Below the pieces are notes generated by a model that worked only from the letters and a program-made list of their open reading frames with translations, ran no database searches and was not told where the DNA came from. This document shows, piece after piece, positions 7,639-15,422 of a DNA stretch of 28,797 bases; position 1 is the first letter of the stretch; every line of letters begins with the position of its first letter. The position numbers and the translations under genes were made by a program. Location: the NCBI GenBank assembly GCA_035326025.1, contig DAOKYT010000034.1, positions 1 to 28,797 on the forward strand. The letters run 5' to 3'. The stretch comes from Amarobacter sp035326025. GTDB lineage: Bacteria > Chloroflexota > Dehalococcoidia > Tepidiformales > Tepidiformaceae.

Positions 7639-10600
7639 GCACCTCCCGGACCACCCGGCCCGCGAGCGCATCGCCACCGACCTGGACGCGACGCTGTTCG
7701 TGGAGGCGGGCGCCGGCACGGGCAAGACGACCGAACTGGTGCGCCGCATCATCGCGCTGATCCGCGCCGGGGTCCCGGTCGACCGGATCGCGGCGATCAC
7801 CTTCACCGAGAAGGCGGCCGCCGAGCTGAGCGAGCGCATCCGCAAGCACCTGGAGCTTGCCGCCAGCGGCGGCGAAGGCTACGAGTCGCTGCCCGCCGTG
7901 GAGCGGGAACGGTGCGGGCGGGCACTCCCGGACCTGGACCGCGCCGCGATCCAGACGCTCCATTCCTTCGCCCAGCGCATCCTTTCGCTCTATCCCCTCG
8001 AGGCCGGCCTCCCACCGGAACTGCGCATCATGGATGACGTCGAGGGTGACATCGCCTTCCGCGACCGCTGGGCCCGCTTCAAGGACGAGCTGTTCGACGA
8101 CCCGGTCGTGCAACGGCCTCTACTCCGCGCCTTTACCCTTGGACTTCGCCCGAAGGACCTCGAACCGGTCGCGAAGGAGTTCCACAGGAACTGGGATCGC
8201 CTGGACGGAATCGAGTTCCCGCCAGCATCCGAGCCCGACCTGGCGCACCCGTCCGTTATCGCCGCGATCGAGGACGCGAAGGCGGAGCTGGGCCCGAAAC
8301 CGAGTCAGAAGGCGGTTGACCACCTGGCCGAGCTCGCCACACCGCTCGCCAATGTCACGGCGGCGGCGGATCGCGTTCGAAACGCGCGGGACGCCGCGGA
8401 ACGGGACAGGGCCGAGGTCGACCTCCTGCGGCTGGTGGCCGCATTCCCGAAGATTCGGGGCGGCGTCGGCAAGGCGGGGGTGCTCAAGACCGCGGCGGCA
8501 CGGCACGCCGACTGGCTGGAGCAAGCCAGGCGCGCCTATCTCACGGCCATCCTGCCCCGACTCAAGCAGTTCGCGCTGGGCTACGCGGACGATCGGCGTG
8601 CCGCCGGGTACCTCGGGTTCCAGGACCTGCTCGTGCTCGCGGTGAGACTGCTCGCGACGAACGATCAGGTGCGCGGGGCCCTCCATGAGCGGTACCAGCG
8701 CATCCTCATCGACGAGTTCCAGGACACCGACCCCCTCCAGGTCGAGCTCGCGGCGCTGCTTGCCAGCCGGCCTGGCGCACCACCGGCCCACTGGACCCGG
8801 GCCGAAGTGGAGCCTGGCCGCCTGTTCTTCGTGGGCGACCCCAAGCAATCGATCTACCGGTTCCGCCGGGCCGATATCGACCTCTACGAGCGCACGCGCG
8901 ATGCCTTCGGGTGCGAGCCGGTCCCGCTGGTGACGAACTTCCGCTCGCAGGCGGTGATCCTCGAATGGGTCAACACCGTCTTCGAGCGGCTATTCGCGCG
9001 CGATTCGGGGGCCGGGGTGCGGCAGGCCGAGTGGATCCCCCTCCGCCCCGGGCCCGAGCCCCCACCCGGGCACCCGGTCCTGCTGATGGGCGGGCCGCTG
9101 GAACCGGGCGCGAGGGCCGATGACGTGCGGCGAGAGGAGGCGTCGGCCCTCGCGGCGGCCATCCTCGCGGCGCGTGACGAAAACTGGCTCGGGTGCGAAT
9201 CGGGCACGCGCTTCGCCCACATGGCCATCCTGCTGCCGACGCGCACCAATTCTCCGGCGATCGAACGCGCCCTCAGCGATATGGGCATCCCCTTCCGTCT
9301 GGAAAGCCAGTCGCTCGTGTTTGCCACGCAGGACGTGCGCGACCTCTCGAACATCCTCACGGCCATCGATGACCCCACCGACGACGTCGCGGTGGTGGCG
9401 GCCCTGCGCTCGCCGGCATTCGCCTGCCGCGATGGTGACTTGCTCGCCCACGCGCAGGCGGGCGGGCGGTGGAACTACCTCTCCCCGCCGCCGGCTGAGA
9501 GCCCGGAGCGCGTACGCGCCGGGATGGAAGCGCTCCGCGAATTCCACCGGCGCAAGTGGTACCTCAGCACGGGCGCGCTTATCGAGGAGGTCATCGCGGC
9601 GCGCCACATGCTCGAGCTCGCGGTGGCTGGCCCCCGCCCGCGCGAATCGTGGCGCCGGCTGCGGTTCGTCGCCGAGCAGGCGCGCGGGCTCGACGAGTCC
9701 GGAGCGCTGACCACGCTCCGCCAGTTTGTTGAGTGGCTCCGCACCCAGGAGGAAGAGGGCGCCCGCGTGAATGAGGGCGTGTCGAGAGAACCCGACGATG
9801 ACGCCATCCGGATCATGACCATCCACGCGGCCAAGGGCCTCGAATTCGAGATTGTCTTCCTGGCAGGCCTCGGCGCCGGATCGGTCAAGCGCGATGAGCC
9901 TGTCATCTGGCCCGGCCGGATCCACGAAGGGGGGACCGCCGAAGTACGGGTGGGCATGAAGGACTGGCCTTTCCAGACCGCCGGCTTCGAGCAGGCAGCC
10001 GCACTCGAACGCCGCCACCAGCGGCTGGAACGCGACCGGCTGCTCTACGTCGCGGCCACGCGCGCCAAACGGCGGCTCGTCGTGTCGCTCTTCCAGGCCG
10101 TCCCCCCCAGGACACCCCACGACACGCGCCATGCGGAGGACAAGTGCTCGCATGCGGAGTGCCTGCTGGCCGTTTGCACGGATGCCGGGCAGAACGGGAC
10201 GTGGGCGCCCTACACGGTGCCGCTTCCATCGGGCCGGCCGGATACACCGGACCATCCTGCAGCCGATTCCGCCGCCCTCCGGGAGCACTGGATCGCCGAG
10301 CGGACCGCGTTGCTCCAGCAAACACGGCACGCGCCGGTGCTCGCAGCGACCGCGATCGCTCACGAGGGCGAGAAAGAGCCCGAAAAATCACCCCCGGACG
10401 ATGAGCGGCAGCCCTGGCGCAAGGGCCGCGCCGGTACATCCGTCGGGCGCGCGGTGCACGCGGTGCTGCAGACCATCGACCTGCAAACCGGCGCCGGCCT
10501 GGACGACGCCGCCCGGGCGCAGGCCGTGGCCGAAGGCATCGCCGGAGAAGGCGCCCGCATCGCGCGGCTCGCCGAAAATGCCCGCCAGTCCGCGGCGGTG

Positions 10601-10966
10601 CGCGCGGCGCTGGCCTCGGGCCGCTACTGGCGCGAAGTCTACGTCGGCACGCAGGTCGAGGGGGCGACCGTTGAGGGGTTCATCGACCTCCTCTACGAGG
10701 GGCCGGAGGGGCTGGTCGTGGTCGACTACAAGACGGACTCCGCACGGAGCCTGGACGACATCGCGCGGGCGATGGAACGCTACCGGCGGCAGGGCGCGGC
10801 CTATGCCCTCGCGCTCGAGGCCGCGCTGGGCCGGCAGGTCGCGGATGTGCGATTCGTGTTCACCGAGCCTCGCCACGAAGAACCGATCGGCGAACTGGCC
10901 GCCGCGAAACAGGACGTACGCCAGCGCATCCGCAAGGTGCTCGCCCGGCGCATGGCGGTTTCATAG
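7631..10966 (+). CDS. addA: AddA-like UvrD-family helicase-nuclease
   Basis: This is the 1111-aa motor and nuclease subunit of the AddAB enzyme. Superfamily 1A helicase motifs are in order: Walker A EAGAGTGKTT (Lys32), Ia ITFTEKAAAEL, II LIDEFQDTDPLQ, III FFVGDPKQSIYRFRRAD, IV TNFRSQ, V IMTIHAAKGLEFE and VI LYVAATRAKRRL. The C-terminus is a RecB-like nuclease with GRAVHAVLQ, GFIDLLYE and VVDYKTD (Asp1032, Lys1034). Unlike AddB it has no cluster-binding cysteines in the nuclease, as expected. It overlaps addB by eight bases (ATGCCTGA). It converges on the dsrE-like gene, with GC-rich hairpins between the two stops. Confidence 0.92.
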   Translation: MPEHLPDHPARERIATDLDATLFVEAGAGTGKTTELVRRIIALIRAGVPVDRIAAITFTEKAAAELSERIRKHLELAASGGEGYESLPAVERERCGRALPDLDRAAIQTLHSFAQRILSLYPLEAGLPPELRIMDDVEGDIAFRDRWARFKDELFDDPVVQRPLLRAFTLGLRPKDLEPVAKEFHRNWDRLDGIEFPPASEPDLAHPSVIAAIEDAKAELGPKPSQKAVDHLAELATPLANVTAAADRVRNARDAAERDRAEVDLLRLVAAFPKIRGGVGKAGVLKTAAARHADWLEQARRAYLTAILPRLKQFALGYADDRRAAGYLGFQDLLVLAVRLLATNDQVRGALHERYQRILIDEFQDTDPLQVELAALLASRPGAPPAHWTRAEVEPGRLFFVGDPKQSIYRFRRADIDLYERTRDAFGCEPVPLVTNFRSQAVILEWVNTVFERLFARDSGAGVRQAEWIPLRPGPEPPPGHPVLLMGGPLEPGARADDVRREEASALAAAILAARDENWLGCESGTRFAHMAILLPTRTNSPAIERALSDMGIPFRLESQSLVFATQDVRDLSNILTAIDDPTDDVAVVAALRSPAFACRDGDLLAHAQAGGRWNYLSPPPAESPERVRAGMEALREFHRRKWYLSTGALIEEVIAARHMLELAVAGPRPRESWRRLRFVAEQARGLDESGALTTLRQFVEWLRTQEEEGARVNEGVSREPDDDAIRIMTIHAAKGLEFEIVFLAGLGAGSVKRDEPVIWPGRIHEGGTAEVRVGMKDWPFQTAGFEQAAALERRHQRLERDRLLYVAATRAKRRLVVSLFQAVPPRTPHDTRHAEDKCSHAECLLAVCTDAGQNGTWAPYTVPLPSGRPDTPDHPAADSAALREHWIAERTALLQQTRHAPVLAATAIAHEGEKEPEKSPPDDERQPWRKGRAGTSVGRAVHAVLQTIDLQTGAGLDDAARAQAVAEGIAGEGARIARLAENARQSAAVRAALASGRYWREVYVGTQVEGATVEGFIDLLYEGPEGLVVVDYKTDSARSLDDIARAMERYRRQGAAYALALEAALGRQVADVRFVFTEPRHEEPIGELAAAKQDVRQRIRKVLARRMAVS

Positions 10967-11009
10967 GACGCAGCCCGCAACGCTGCCGGGAGTGTCCGCC
11001 GCGATGCGT

Positions 11010-11024
11010 CCGGCCGGTGGCCGG
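11010..11024 (+). terminator. GC-rich hairpin after addA
   Basis: CCGGCC (11010-11015), loop GGT and GGCCGG (11019-11024) form a perfect 6-bp stem, 43 bases after the addA stop. A second smaller stem, GAGCC-ACT-GGCTC, follows at 11040-11052. Neither has a T-run. Confidence 0.35.
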
Positions 11025-11067
11025 GGCCGGGCTTGGCGCGAGCCACTGGCTCACCTGCCAGCAGCGA

Positions 11068-11084
11068 CGGCGGCCACCCCGCCG
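11068..11084 (-). terminator. GC-rich hairpin after the dsrE-like gene
   Basis: CGGCGG (11068-11073) and CCGCCG (11079-11084) form a perfect 6-bp stem with a 5-base loop. It begins six bases beyond the stop of the minus-strand DsrE-like gene. No T-run is present. Confidence 0.4.
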
Positions 11085-11090
11085 GCGGCC

Positions 11091-11450
11091 TTAGAAGCTC
11101 AACGCCGAGGCGCCGGAGGCCATGTACTCGACGACGTTGGCGGCGGTGACGATCTTCGCGCCGGGGATCATGTCTTCCTGTGTTATCCCGCGGGGGTTCG
11201 TGCAGGCGCCGCAGGCCCAGACCTCGCCCCCGTTCTTCACGAACGAGTCCAGGACCTCCTGGAGAGCGGGGAAGCCTTCCTGGGCGACGCCGGCCGCATA
11301 GCCCCTCGTCGCCAGCCAGACGCCATCGATGGTCAGAAGGACCTTTGTCTCCTGATCGGCAGTCGCCGCGACGTTGCCAGTGATAAACGACAGGATCGCG
11401 CGCTCCGGGTCGTTCTTGGCGTGGGTGCAGTTGATGAGAATCTTTGCCAT
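11091..11450 (-). CDS. DsrE/YchN-family sulfur-relay-like protein
   Basis: This 119-aa cytoplasmic protein has the DsrE/DsrF-like alpha/beta fold: the N-terminal strand KILINCTHAKNDPERA, a central strand VLLTIDGVWLATRG and a cysteine loop EVWACGACTNPRGI (Cys80, Cys83). Members of the family carry persulfide sulfur or act in thiol relay, usually with a TusA-type partner; such a partner is encoded 490 bases upstream on the same strand. Cys80 or Cys83 is the likely active residue. A GAGGAG lies about 10 bases before the ATG. It is the last gene of a minus-strand group of three small genes and converges on addA. The reaction and partner are inferred from family and context. Confidence 0.75.
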   Translation of the reverse strand: MAKILINCTHAKNDPERAILSFITGNVAATADQETKVLLTIDGVWLATRGYAAGVAQEGFPALQEVLDSFVKNGGEVWACGACTNPRGITQEDMIPGAKIVTAANVVEYMASGASALSF

Positions 11451-11588
11451 CTTCAGGTTGCTCCTCTTGTTGGGGGTGTTACCTCTTGCGCAGGACGAAG
11501 GGCGTGCCCCGCTCGTCGTCCCGGACCACCGATCAGCGCGTTGCCGCCGATGCGGCTTCCACGCGACGCGCGGTTATGAGAGGCCGGG

Positions 11589-11852
11589 TCACGGGCAGGA
11601 TTCCGACAGGATGTCGTTCGTGCCCGGGTCGGTCAGGTGGACTTTGGCGTGGAAGCCGTAGAAGCCTTGCGCCGACGCCGCAACCTCGCAGAAGTTGGGC
11701 CCGACGTAGACCTTCTCGCCGCTGGCGGCGAGCTTGTAGTGGCGGTGCGCCGGCACGGGCGGGGGCGCATCGGCCGTTGCCTCTCCAACCGTCGCTACCA
11801 GGGCGGCCCCGACGATCAGACCAGAGAAGAGCGCCAGGAGGCTGCGCTTCAT
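11589..11852 (-). CDS. small exported protein with two cysteines
   Basis: I do not recognise the family. The 87-aa product starts with a clear Sec signal (MKRSLLALFSGLIVGAALVA, cleavage near residues 24-30), leaving a mature domain of about 58 residues with only two cysteines (Cys55 and Cys86), possibly disulfide-linked. The mature part contains KVYVGPNFCE, GFYGFHAKVHLTD and a C-terminal ESCP. An in-frame ATG at 11930 exists, but the ATG at 11852 is preceded by AAGGAAAG and begins the signal peptide directly. It sits between the TusA-like and DsrE-like genes on the same strand, so it may belong to the same sulfur or thiol process. That link rests on position only. Confidence 0.65.
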   Translation of the reverse strand: MKRSLLALFSGLIVGAALVATVGEATADAPPPVPAHRHYKLAASGEKVYVGPNFCEVAASAQGFYGFHAKVHLTDPGTNDILSESCP

Positions 11853-11942
11853 TGGGGCTTTCCTTCCCGGCGATTTCCAGTCGCCTGGTGTTCCTTGCGG
11901 AGAACCGTGGGCCATCTCGTGTGCCTCCATCTGTGCGATGTA

Positions 11943-12188
11943 CTACTTCTTTCTGAGGAAGAAGCGCGTCTTGCCCCGGCCATCCTCGACGAAGGCGATG
12001 AGCTCGTTGCCGGTCAGGCGGCTCCAGGCGGGCACGCCCTCGCGCGCGGCGGGGTCATCTGCCTGGACCTCGAGCACTTCGCCGCTGGCAAGGAAGGCCA
12101 GTCGCTCCTTGATCAGCGGCGTGAGGTAGGCGCAGGACGCTCCTGGCGCGTCGAGGATTGCCTGCGGTTCGGGGATCTCAGCTGCCAT
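11943..12188 (-). CDS. TusA-family sulfur carrier-like protein, variant Cys motif
   Basis: This 81-aa protein aligns by eye with TusA/SirA proteins. DAPGASCAYLTPLIKERL occupies the place of the conserved N-terminal CPxP helix, and SGEVLEVQADDPAAREGVP followed by WSRLTGNEL matches the usual ASGEVLEVLADDPAA..D.P..A...GHEL pattern. TusA carries sulfur as a persulfide on the cysteine of CPxP; here Cys19 is present but the motif reads CAYL, so both prolines are missing. The start at 12188 has a strong AGGAGAAGG just upstream; an in-frame GTG or ATG farther out (to 12296) has no such support. It is the first intact gene of the minus-strand group ending in the DsrE-like gene. Confidence 0.75.
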   Translation of the reverse strand: MAAEIPEPQAILDAPGASCAYLTPLIKERLAFLASGEVLEVQADDPAAREGVPAWSRLTGNELIAFVEDGRGKTRFFLRKK

Positions 12189-12202
12189 TCCTTCTCCTCT
12201 CG

Positions 12203-12434
12203 CTATCCGGGTAACGCTTGTCCAATAGGGCCGCTCGCGCGGCGGAGACGCGCGGTCCCCTGGTGACGGCCCAGGGGGCACGTGACGCCACCCCACGCGA
12301 AGCGGATGGCTGGCTCAGGGCCGGTGATGTCGGCCGTCCCGGGTTCGTGTGAGCACGGTTCGTCCTGTGCCCTTCTCTCCGCGGCGAGCAAAGCCGCGAG
12401 GCCGATAGTCAGGAGAACGGAAGCCGTTGCCCAT
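12203..12434 (-). pseudogene. possible frameshifted small exported ORF before the TusA-like gene
   Basis: A minus-strand frame ending at TAG 12203-12205 reads ATASVLLTIGLAALLAAERR followed by a 50-residue part with two cysteines (DEPCSHEPG, GVTCPLG). This looks like a signal peptide, but the frame has no normal start before it (only a TTG at 12391 inside the hydrophobic stretch). An ATG at 12434-12432 lies directly before it, one base out of frame: removing one G from the GGG at 12432-12430 would give MATASVLL. It is either a decayed gene, a base-call error or chance. No homologue is recognised. Confidence 0.25.
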
Positions 12435-12481
12435 CGACGATCGTCCGATTTTGGCCCGCCGGATTGCGTCCAAAACCTTTC

Positions 12482-12490
12482 TGTTATCCT
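12482..12490 (+). promoter_or_regulatory. extended -10 promoter of the HD-GYP/LuxR gene
   Basis: TGTTATCCT combines a TGn extension with a -10-like TATCCT (12485-12490). A weak TTGCGT (12464-12469) lies 15 bases upstream. Transcription from about 12497 would give a leader of about 36 bases with GAGGAG (12522-12527) five bases before the ATG at 12533. Confidence 0.4.
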
Positions 12491-12532
12491 GTCCGGGACT
12501 TCAGCGAAGGTCGCTTCTGGTTGAGGAGCTCG

Positions 12533-14158
12533 ATGCCGTCGATATCACGCCCGGACCTGCCTGACTCGACCGGGGGAGACCCGCCCGCACCGCGGGCGAT
12601 CCGGACCGCTGATGTCCTTGGCGCGCTCTCGCTTGCCGGCGACCTTGCGGTTGGATTGCCGGCGGAGCATGGCCTCCGCACGTGTCTGGTTGCCATGCGC
12701 CTCGCACAGCGGCTGTCGCTGCCCGCGGGGGAGCAGATCACGGTCTACTACACCAGCCTGCTCATGGACGCTGGGTGCACCGCCTGGACAAGCCAGATAG
12801 CCAGGCGGATGTTGACCGACGAAATCGTTGCCCGGCGCGAGCTCGTCTTCCACACCGACATCCGCAGTCCATTTCAGCTTGTTGGCTGGATGTGGCGCTT
12901 CCTCGCTCGCGGCGCTCCGTTTGCGACGCGAGCGGGGCGCTTCGTGGACTTCGCGGCCCATGGCCCCGACGTCCTGCGGGAAGGCTTTCAGAACACGTGT
13001 GACGTGGCCTCTGACCTGGCGGCGCGGCTGGGCATGCCCGAGGAAGTGCAGGGAGCACTCCTCTCCGTCTTCGAGCAGTGGGATGGTGGCGGCTTTCCCC
13101 GCGGGCTCCGGGGCCAGGACATCCCCATGGCCTGCCGCGTCGTCTACCTGGCTGCCTTCTTCGAGGTGTTCCACGACAGCGGCGGGCGCGAGGGCGCGGT
13201 CGAGCTTACGCGCCGCGGCCGCGGCCGAGCGTTCGACCCGGAAGCCGTCGACGCGTTGCTCGTGGCGACGAAGGAGGCGGACTTCTGGCAAGCACTCGAG
13301 AGCGATGAAAACCTCTGGCCCGCCGTCATGAGCCTCGAACCGGAGAACCGCCTGCGCTGGACGAGCGAGGAGCAGCTGACCGACGCTGCCGTTGCACTCG
13401 CCGATTTCGCCGACATGAAGTCGGCCTACAGCCTCGGCCATTCGCGTCGTGTGGCTGCAACGGCCGAGGGCGTCGCGGTGCGCCTCGGACTTTCGGAAGT
13501 GGAAACGCTGGACCTGCACCGCGCCGCGCTCACGCACGACCTGGGCCTGGTTGCGGTCCCGTCGTTCGTCCTGGAGAAGCCCCAGGCCAGGTTGACGCGG
13601 CCGGAGTGGGAGCAGGTACGCCTTCACCCGTATCACGGCGAACGGATCCTGAGCAACGTACCCGCGCTGCGCGGCGCGGCGGGACTGGTCGGCGCCCACC
13701 ACGAGCGTGTCGACGGAGACGGGTTCCCCCGCGGCCTGAAGGGAAGGCAAACTCCGGTCGGGGCGCAGATCATCGCGGTAAGCGACCGCTTCGACGAGCT
13801 CACCCATGATGCTCCTGGCCGGGCGGCCCTCGCTCCGGAACAAGCCCTCAAGGCGATGGAACAGGAAGTTGGCAGCAGCTTCTCCGCCAGTGTCTTCGAG
13901 CCTCTGAAAGGGACGCTTGGGTTCGCGCGGACGGTGGCCGTGCCTTCCCGGCGGGAGTGGCCCGCGGGCCTTACGGACCGCGAAGTAGAGGTCCTTCGCC
14001 TGGTAGCCCGGGGCTTGAACAGACGAGAGGCGGCGGCAAGACTCTTCGTCAGCGAAAGCACCGTTCGCACGCATCTCGAGCACATTTATGTGAAGATCGG
14101 CGTCTCCAGCCGGGCGGCGGCCACGCTTTTCGCTGTCGAGCACGAGCTGCTCAATTGA
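12533..14158 (+). CDS. tandem HD-GYP phosphohydrolase with C-terminal LuxR-type HTH
   Basis: This 541-aa protein has three parts. Residues about 20-260 form a degenerate HD-GYP unit in which the HD dyad reads MD (LLMDAGC) and the HHExxDGxGYP motif reads FEQWDGGGFPRGL. Residues about 285-460 form a complete-looking HD-GYP domain with GHSRRVA, HD (THDLG, His335-Asp336), HPYHGERIL, HHERVDGDGFPRGL and SDRFDELT. Residues about 478-541 are a LuxR/GerE helix-turn-helix (LTDREVEVLRLVARG, SESTVRTHLEHIY). Active HD-GYP domains degrade cyclic di-GMP or related dinucleotides. Joining one to a DNA-binding domain suggests a regulator that senses or turns over a nucleotide signal. The ATG at 12533 follows GAGGAG; an upstream in-frame start at 12464 is unlikely. 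Confidence 0.85.
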   Translation: MPSISRPDLPDSTGGDPPAPRAIRTADVLGALSLAGDLAVGLPAEHGLRTCLVAMRLAQRLSLPAGEQITVYYTSLLMDAGCTAWTSQIARRMLTDEIVARRELVFHTDIRSPFQLVGWMWRFLARGAPFATRAGRFVDFAAHGPDVLREGFQNTCDVASDLAARLGMPEEVQGALLSVFEQWDGGGFPRGLRGQDIPMACRVVYLAAFFEVFHDSGGREGAVELTRRGRGRAFDPEAVDALLVATKEADFWQALESDENLWPAVMSLEPENRLRWTSEEQLTDAAVALADFADMKSAYSLGHSRRVAATAEGVAVRLGLSEVETLDLHRAALTHDLGLVAVPSFVLEKPQARLTRPEWEQVRLHPYHGERILSNVPALRGAAGLVGAHHERVDGDGFPRGLKGRQTPVGAQIIAVSDRFDELTHDAPGRAALAPEQALKAMEQEVGSSFSASVFEPLKGTLGFARTVAVPSRREWPAGLTDREVEVLRLVARGLNRREAAARLFVSESTVRTHLEHIYVKIGVSSRAAATLFAVEHELLN

Positions 14159-14420
14159 GCTGATCCACACGGCGCGAGCCCGGCAAAGGGAGACAGCGGC
14201 AGTAGTGAGGTCACCATGGCGATCCCGGTGGGCAGCTGGCGGTCGTCCGAGAGCCTGCCGCGGTTCCAGTGCCCGGATGGGACGATGCGCATCTCCCGGG
14301 TGCCGGGCTTCGAGCTTGCGGCGGGGCGCCCGGGGGCAGTTCCTGCCGCGAGCCATCCGTTTTCGGCCGAAGGCGCCATAACTGACTTCCCCGGGTGGCG
14401 AGGGCCGGTACGATGCGCGC

Positions 14421-15047
14421 ATGGGCGCGACGCCGGTCCCCTCGCTGCGGTTCGAGCAGGAAGCGTGGAACGCCGGGGCGGTGTGGGTGGCTGGCGTGGA
14501 CGAAGTCGGCGTGGGGCCGCTGGCGGGGCCGGTGGCCGCCGGGGTGGTCGCGCTGCCTGCCGGGCGGCGGTTCCGGTGGTACTCGCAGGTGCGTGATTCG
14601 AAGGTGTTGCCGGAGCGCGCGCGCGATGAGCTCGCCGGGAAGATCCGGGAATCGGTGCCGTATGCGGTCGGCTGGGCCTCCGTGGAGGAAATCGACCATA
14701 TTGGCATCCTGCCTGCGCGGCGGCTGTGCATGCTGCGGGCGTTCGAGGCACTCGGGGTGAAGCCAGACGCGGTCATCAGCGATGCGCTCGACCTGCCGTT
14801 GCCGAATGTGCGTCCGGTGATCGATGGCGACGCGCTGAGCGTGGCGGTGGCGGCCGCCTCGATCGTCGCGAAGGTGGCGCGCGACGCCGTGATGATCGAC
14901 TTGTGCTCCAGGTACCCGGGGTATGGGCTGTGCAGAAACAAGGGCTACCCGACGCCGGAACACAAGCGGTTGTTGCGGGAGCGGGGCCCGAGCCCGATTC
15001 ACCGGCGAAGTTACGCGCCCGTGGCGCAGTTCAGCTTTCCGTGGTGA
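14421..15047 (+). CDS. rnhB: ribonuclease HII with altered GRG motif
   Basis: This 208-aa enzyme nicks RNA in RNA-DNA hybrids and at single ribonucleotides left in DNA. Catalytic acids are Asp27 and Glu28 (AGVDEVG), Asp121 (VISDALD) and Asp155 (KVARDAV). Other family landmarks are DSKVLP, DGDALSVAVAAASIVAK, YPGYGLCRNKGYPT and PIHRRSYAPV. The loop after the first acids, normally DExGRGPLAG, reads DEVGVGPLAG, so the arginine of the GRG motif is replaced by Val31; that motif reads the RNA-DNA junction in characterised enzymes. The gene overlaps the YraN-family gene by four bases (GTGA), a pairing common in bacteria. Confidence 0.9.
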   Translation: MGATPVPSLRFEQEAWNAGAVWVAGVDEVGVGPLAGPVAAGVVALPAGRRFRWYSQVRDSKVLPERARDELAGKIRESVPYAVGWASVEEIDHIGILPARRLCMLRAFEALGVKPDAVISDALDLPLPNVRPVIDGDALSVAVAAASIVAKVARDAVMIDLCSRYPGYGLCRNKGYPTPEHKRLLRERGPSPIHRRSYAPVAQFSFPW

Positions 15048-15421
15048 ACGAGCGGCAGCAGCTGGGAGGGTTTGGCGAGCGGGTCGCCGCCCACCGGCTG
15101 GAGTCGCTTGGCATGACGATCATCGATCGCAACGTGCGCATCGGGCGGGCGGAGCTGGACCTGGTGGCGCGAGACGGGCAGGAGACGGTGATCGTCGAGG
15201 TGCGGACGCGCCGCGGGGCTGCCGGCCTGGCGGCGGAGTCGCTTACGCGGGCCAAGCTTCGGCGGCTCTGGCATGCGGCGCTGCGGTACGCCGAGGAGCA
15301 CTCGCTCGACCGCGAGCGCATCCGGGTTGATGTGATCGCCGTGGAACTCGATGGGCGCGGGTCCGCGCGCAACGTCGAGCACTTCCGCGGCGTGGACATC
15401 CCGGCCGGGGACGACGACTGA
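15044..15421 (+). CDS. YraN (UPF0102) family nuclease-like protein
   Basis: This 125-aa protein belongs to the UPF0102/YraN family, which has a small restriction-endonuclease-like fold and is often found beside rnhB. It has LGGFGERVAAHRLESLG, then RIGRAELDLVARDG and VIVEVRTRRG; the E-(9-20)-D-x(n)-ExK-like core appears as ELDL followed by EVR. The start is taken as GTG 15044, which overlaps the rnhB stop; GTG 15041 is equally in frame. The product probably acts on Holliday junctions or damaged DNA, as suggested for some relatives, but this is not established here. It ends one base before the convergent MerR-like gene. Confidence 0.85.
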   Translation: MNERQQLGGFGERVAAHRLESLGMTIIDRNVRIGRAELDLVARDGQETVIVEVRTRRGAAGLAAESLTRAKLRRLWHAALRYAEEHSLDRERIRVDVIAVELDGRGSARNVEHFRGVDIPAGDDD

Positions 15422-15422
15422 C

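Larger units (their letters stand above)
12189..12532. other. 344-base divergent region between TusA-like and HD-GYP genes
   Basis: No intact gene is seen here. The right end holds the promoter and ribosome binding site of the HD-GYP gene. The left and middle hold the possible frameshifted ORF on the minus strand and the strong ribosome binding site of the TusA-like gene. No clear -35/-10 pair for the minus-strand genes was found. Confidence 0.5.

Noticed and set aside
14149..14160. Perfect 12-base palindrome GCTCAATTGAGC at the end of the HD-GYP/LuxR gene
   Set aside because: It includes the stop codon, has no loop for a terminator hairpin and is short enough to be chance.
14216..14596. Plus-strand ORF of 126 aa starting after GAGG and an ATG
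   Set aside because: It overlaps the first 176 bases of rnhB in another frame, its sequence shows no domain or hydrophobic pattern, and the part before rnhB is only about 70 codons. The 262-base gap (14159-14420) is left without a gene.
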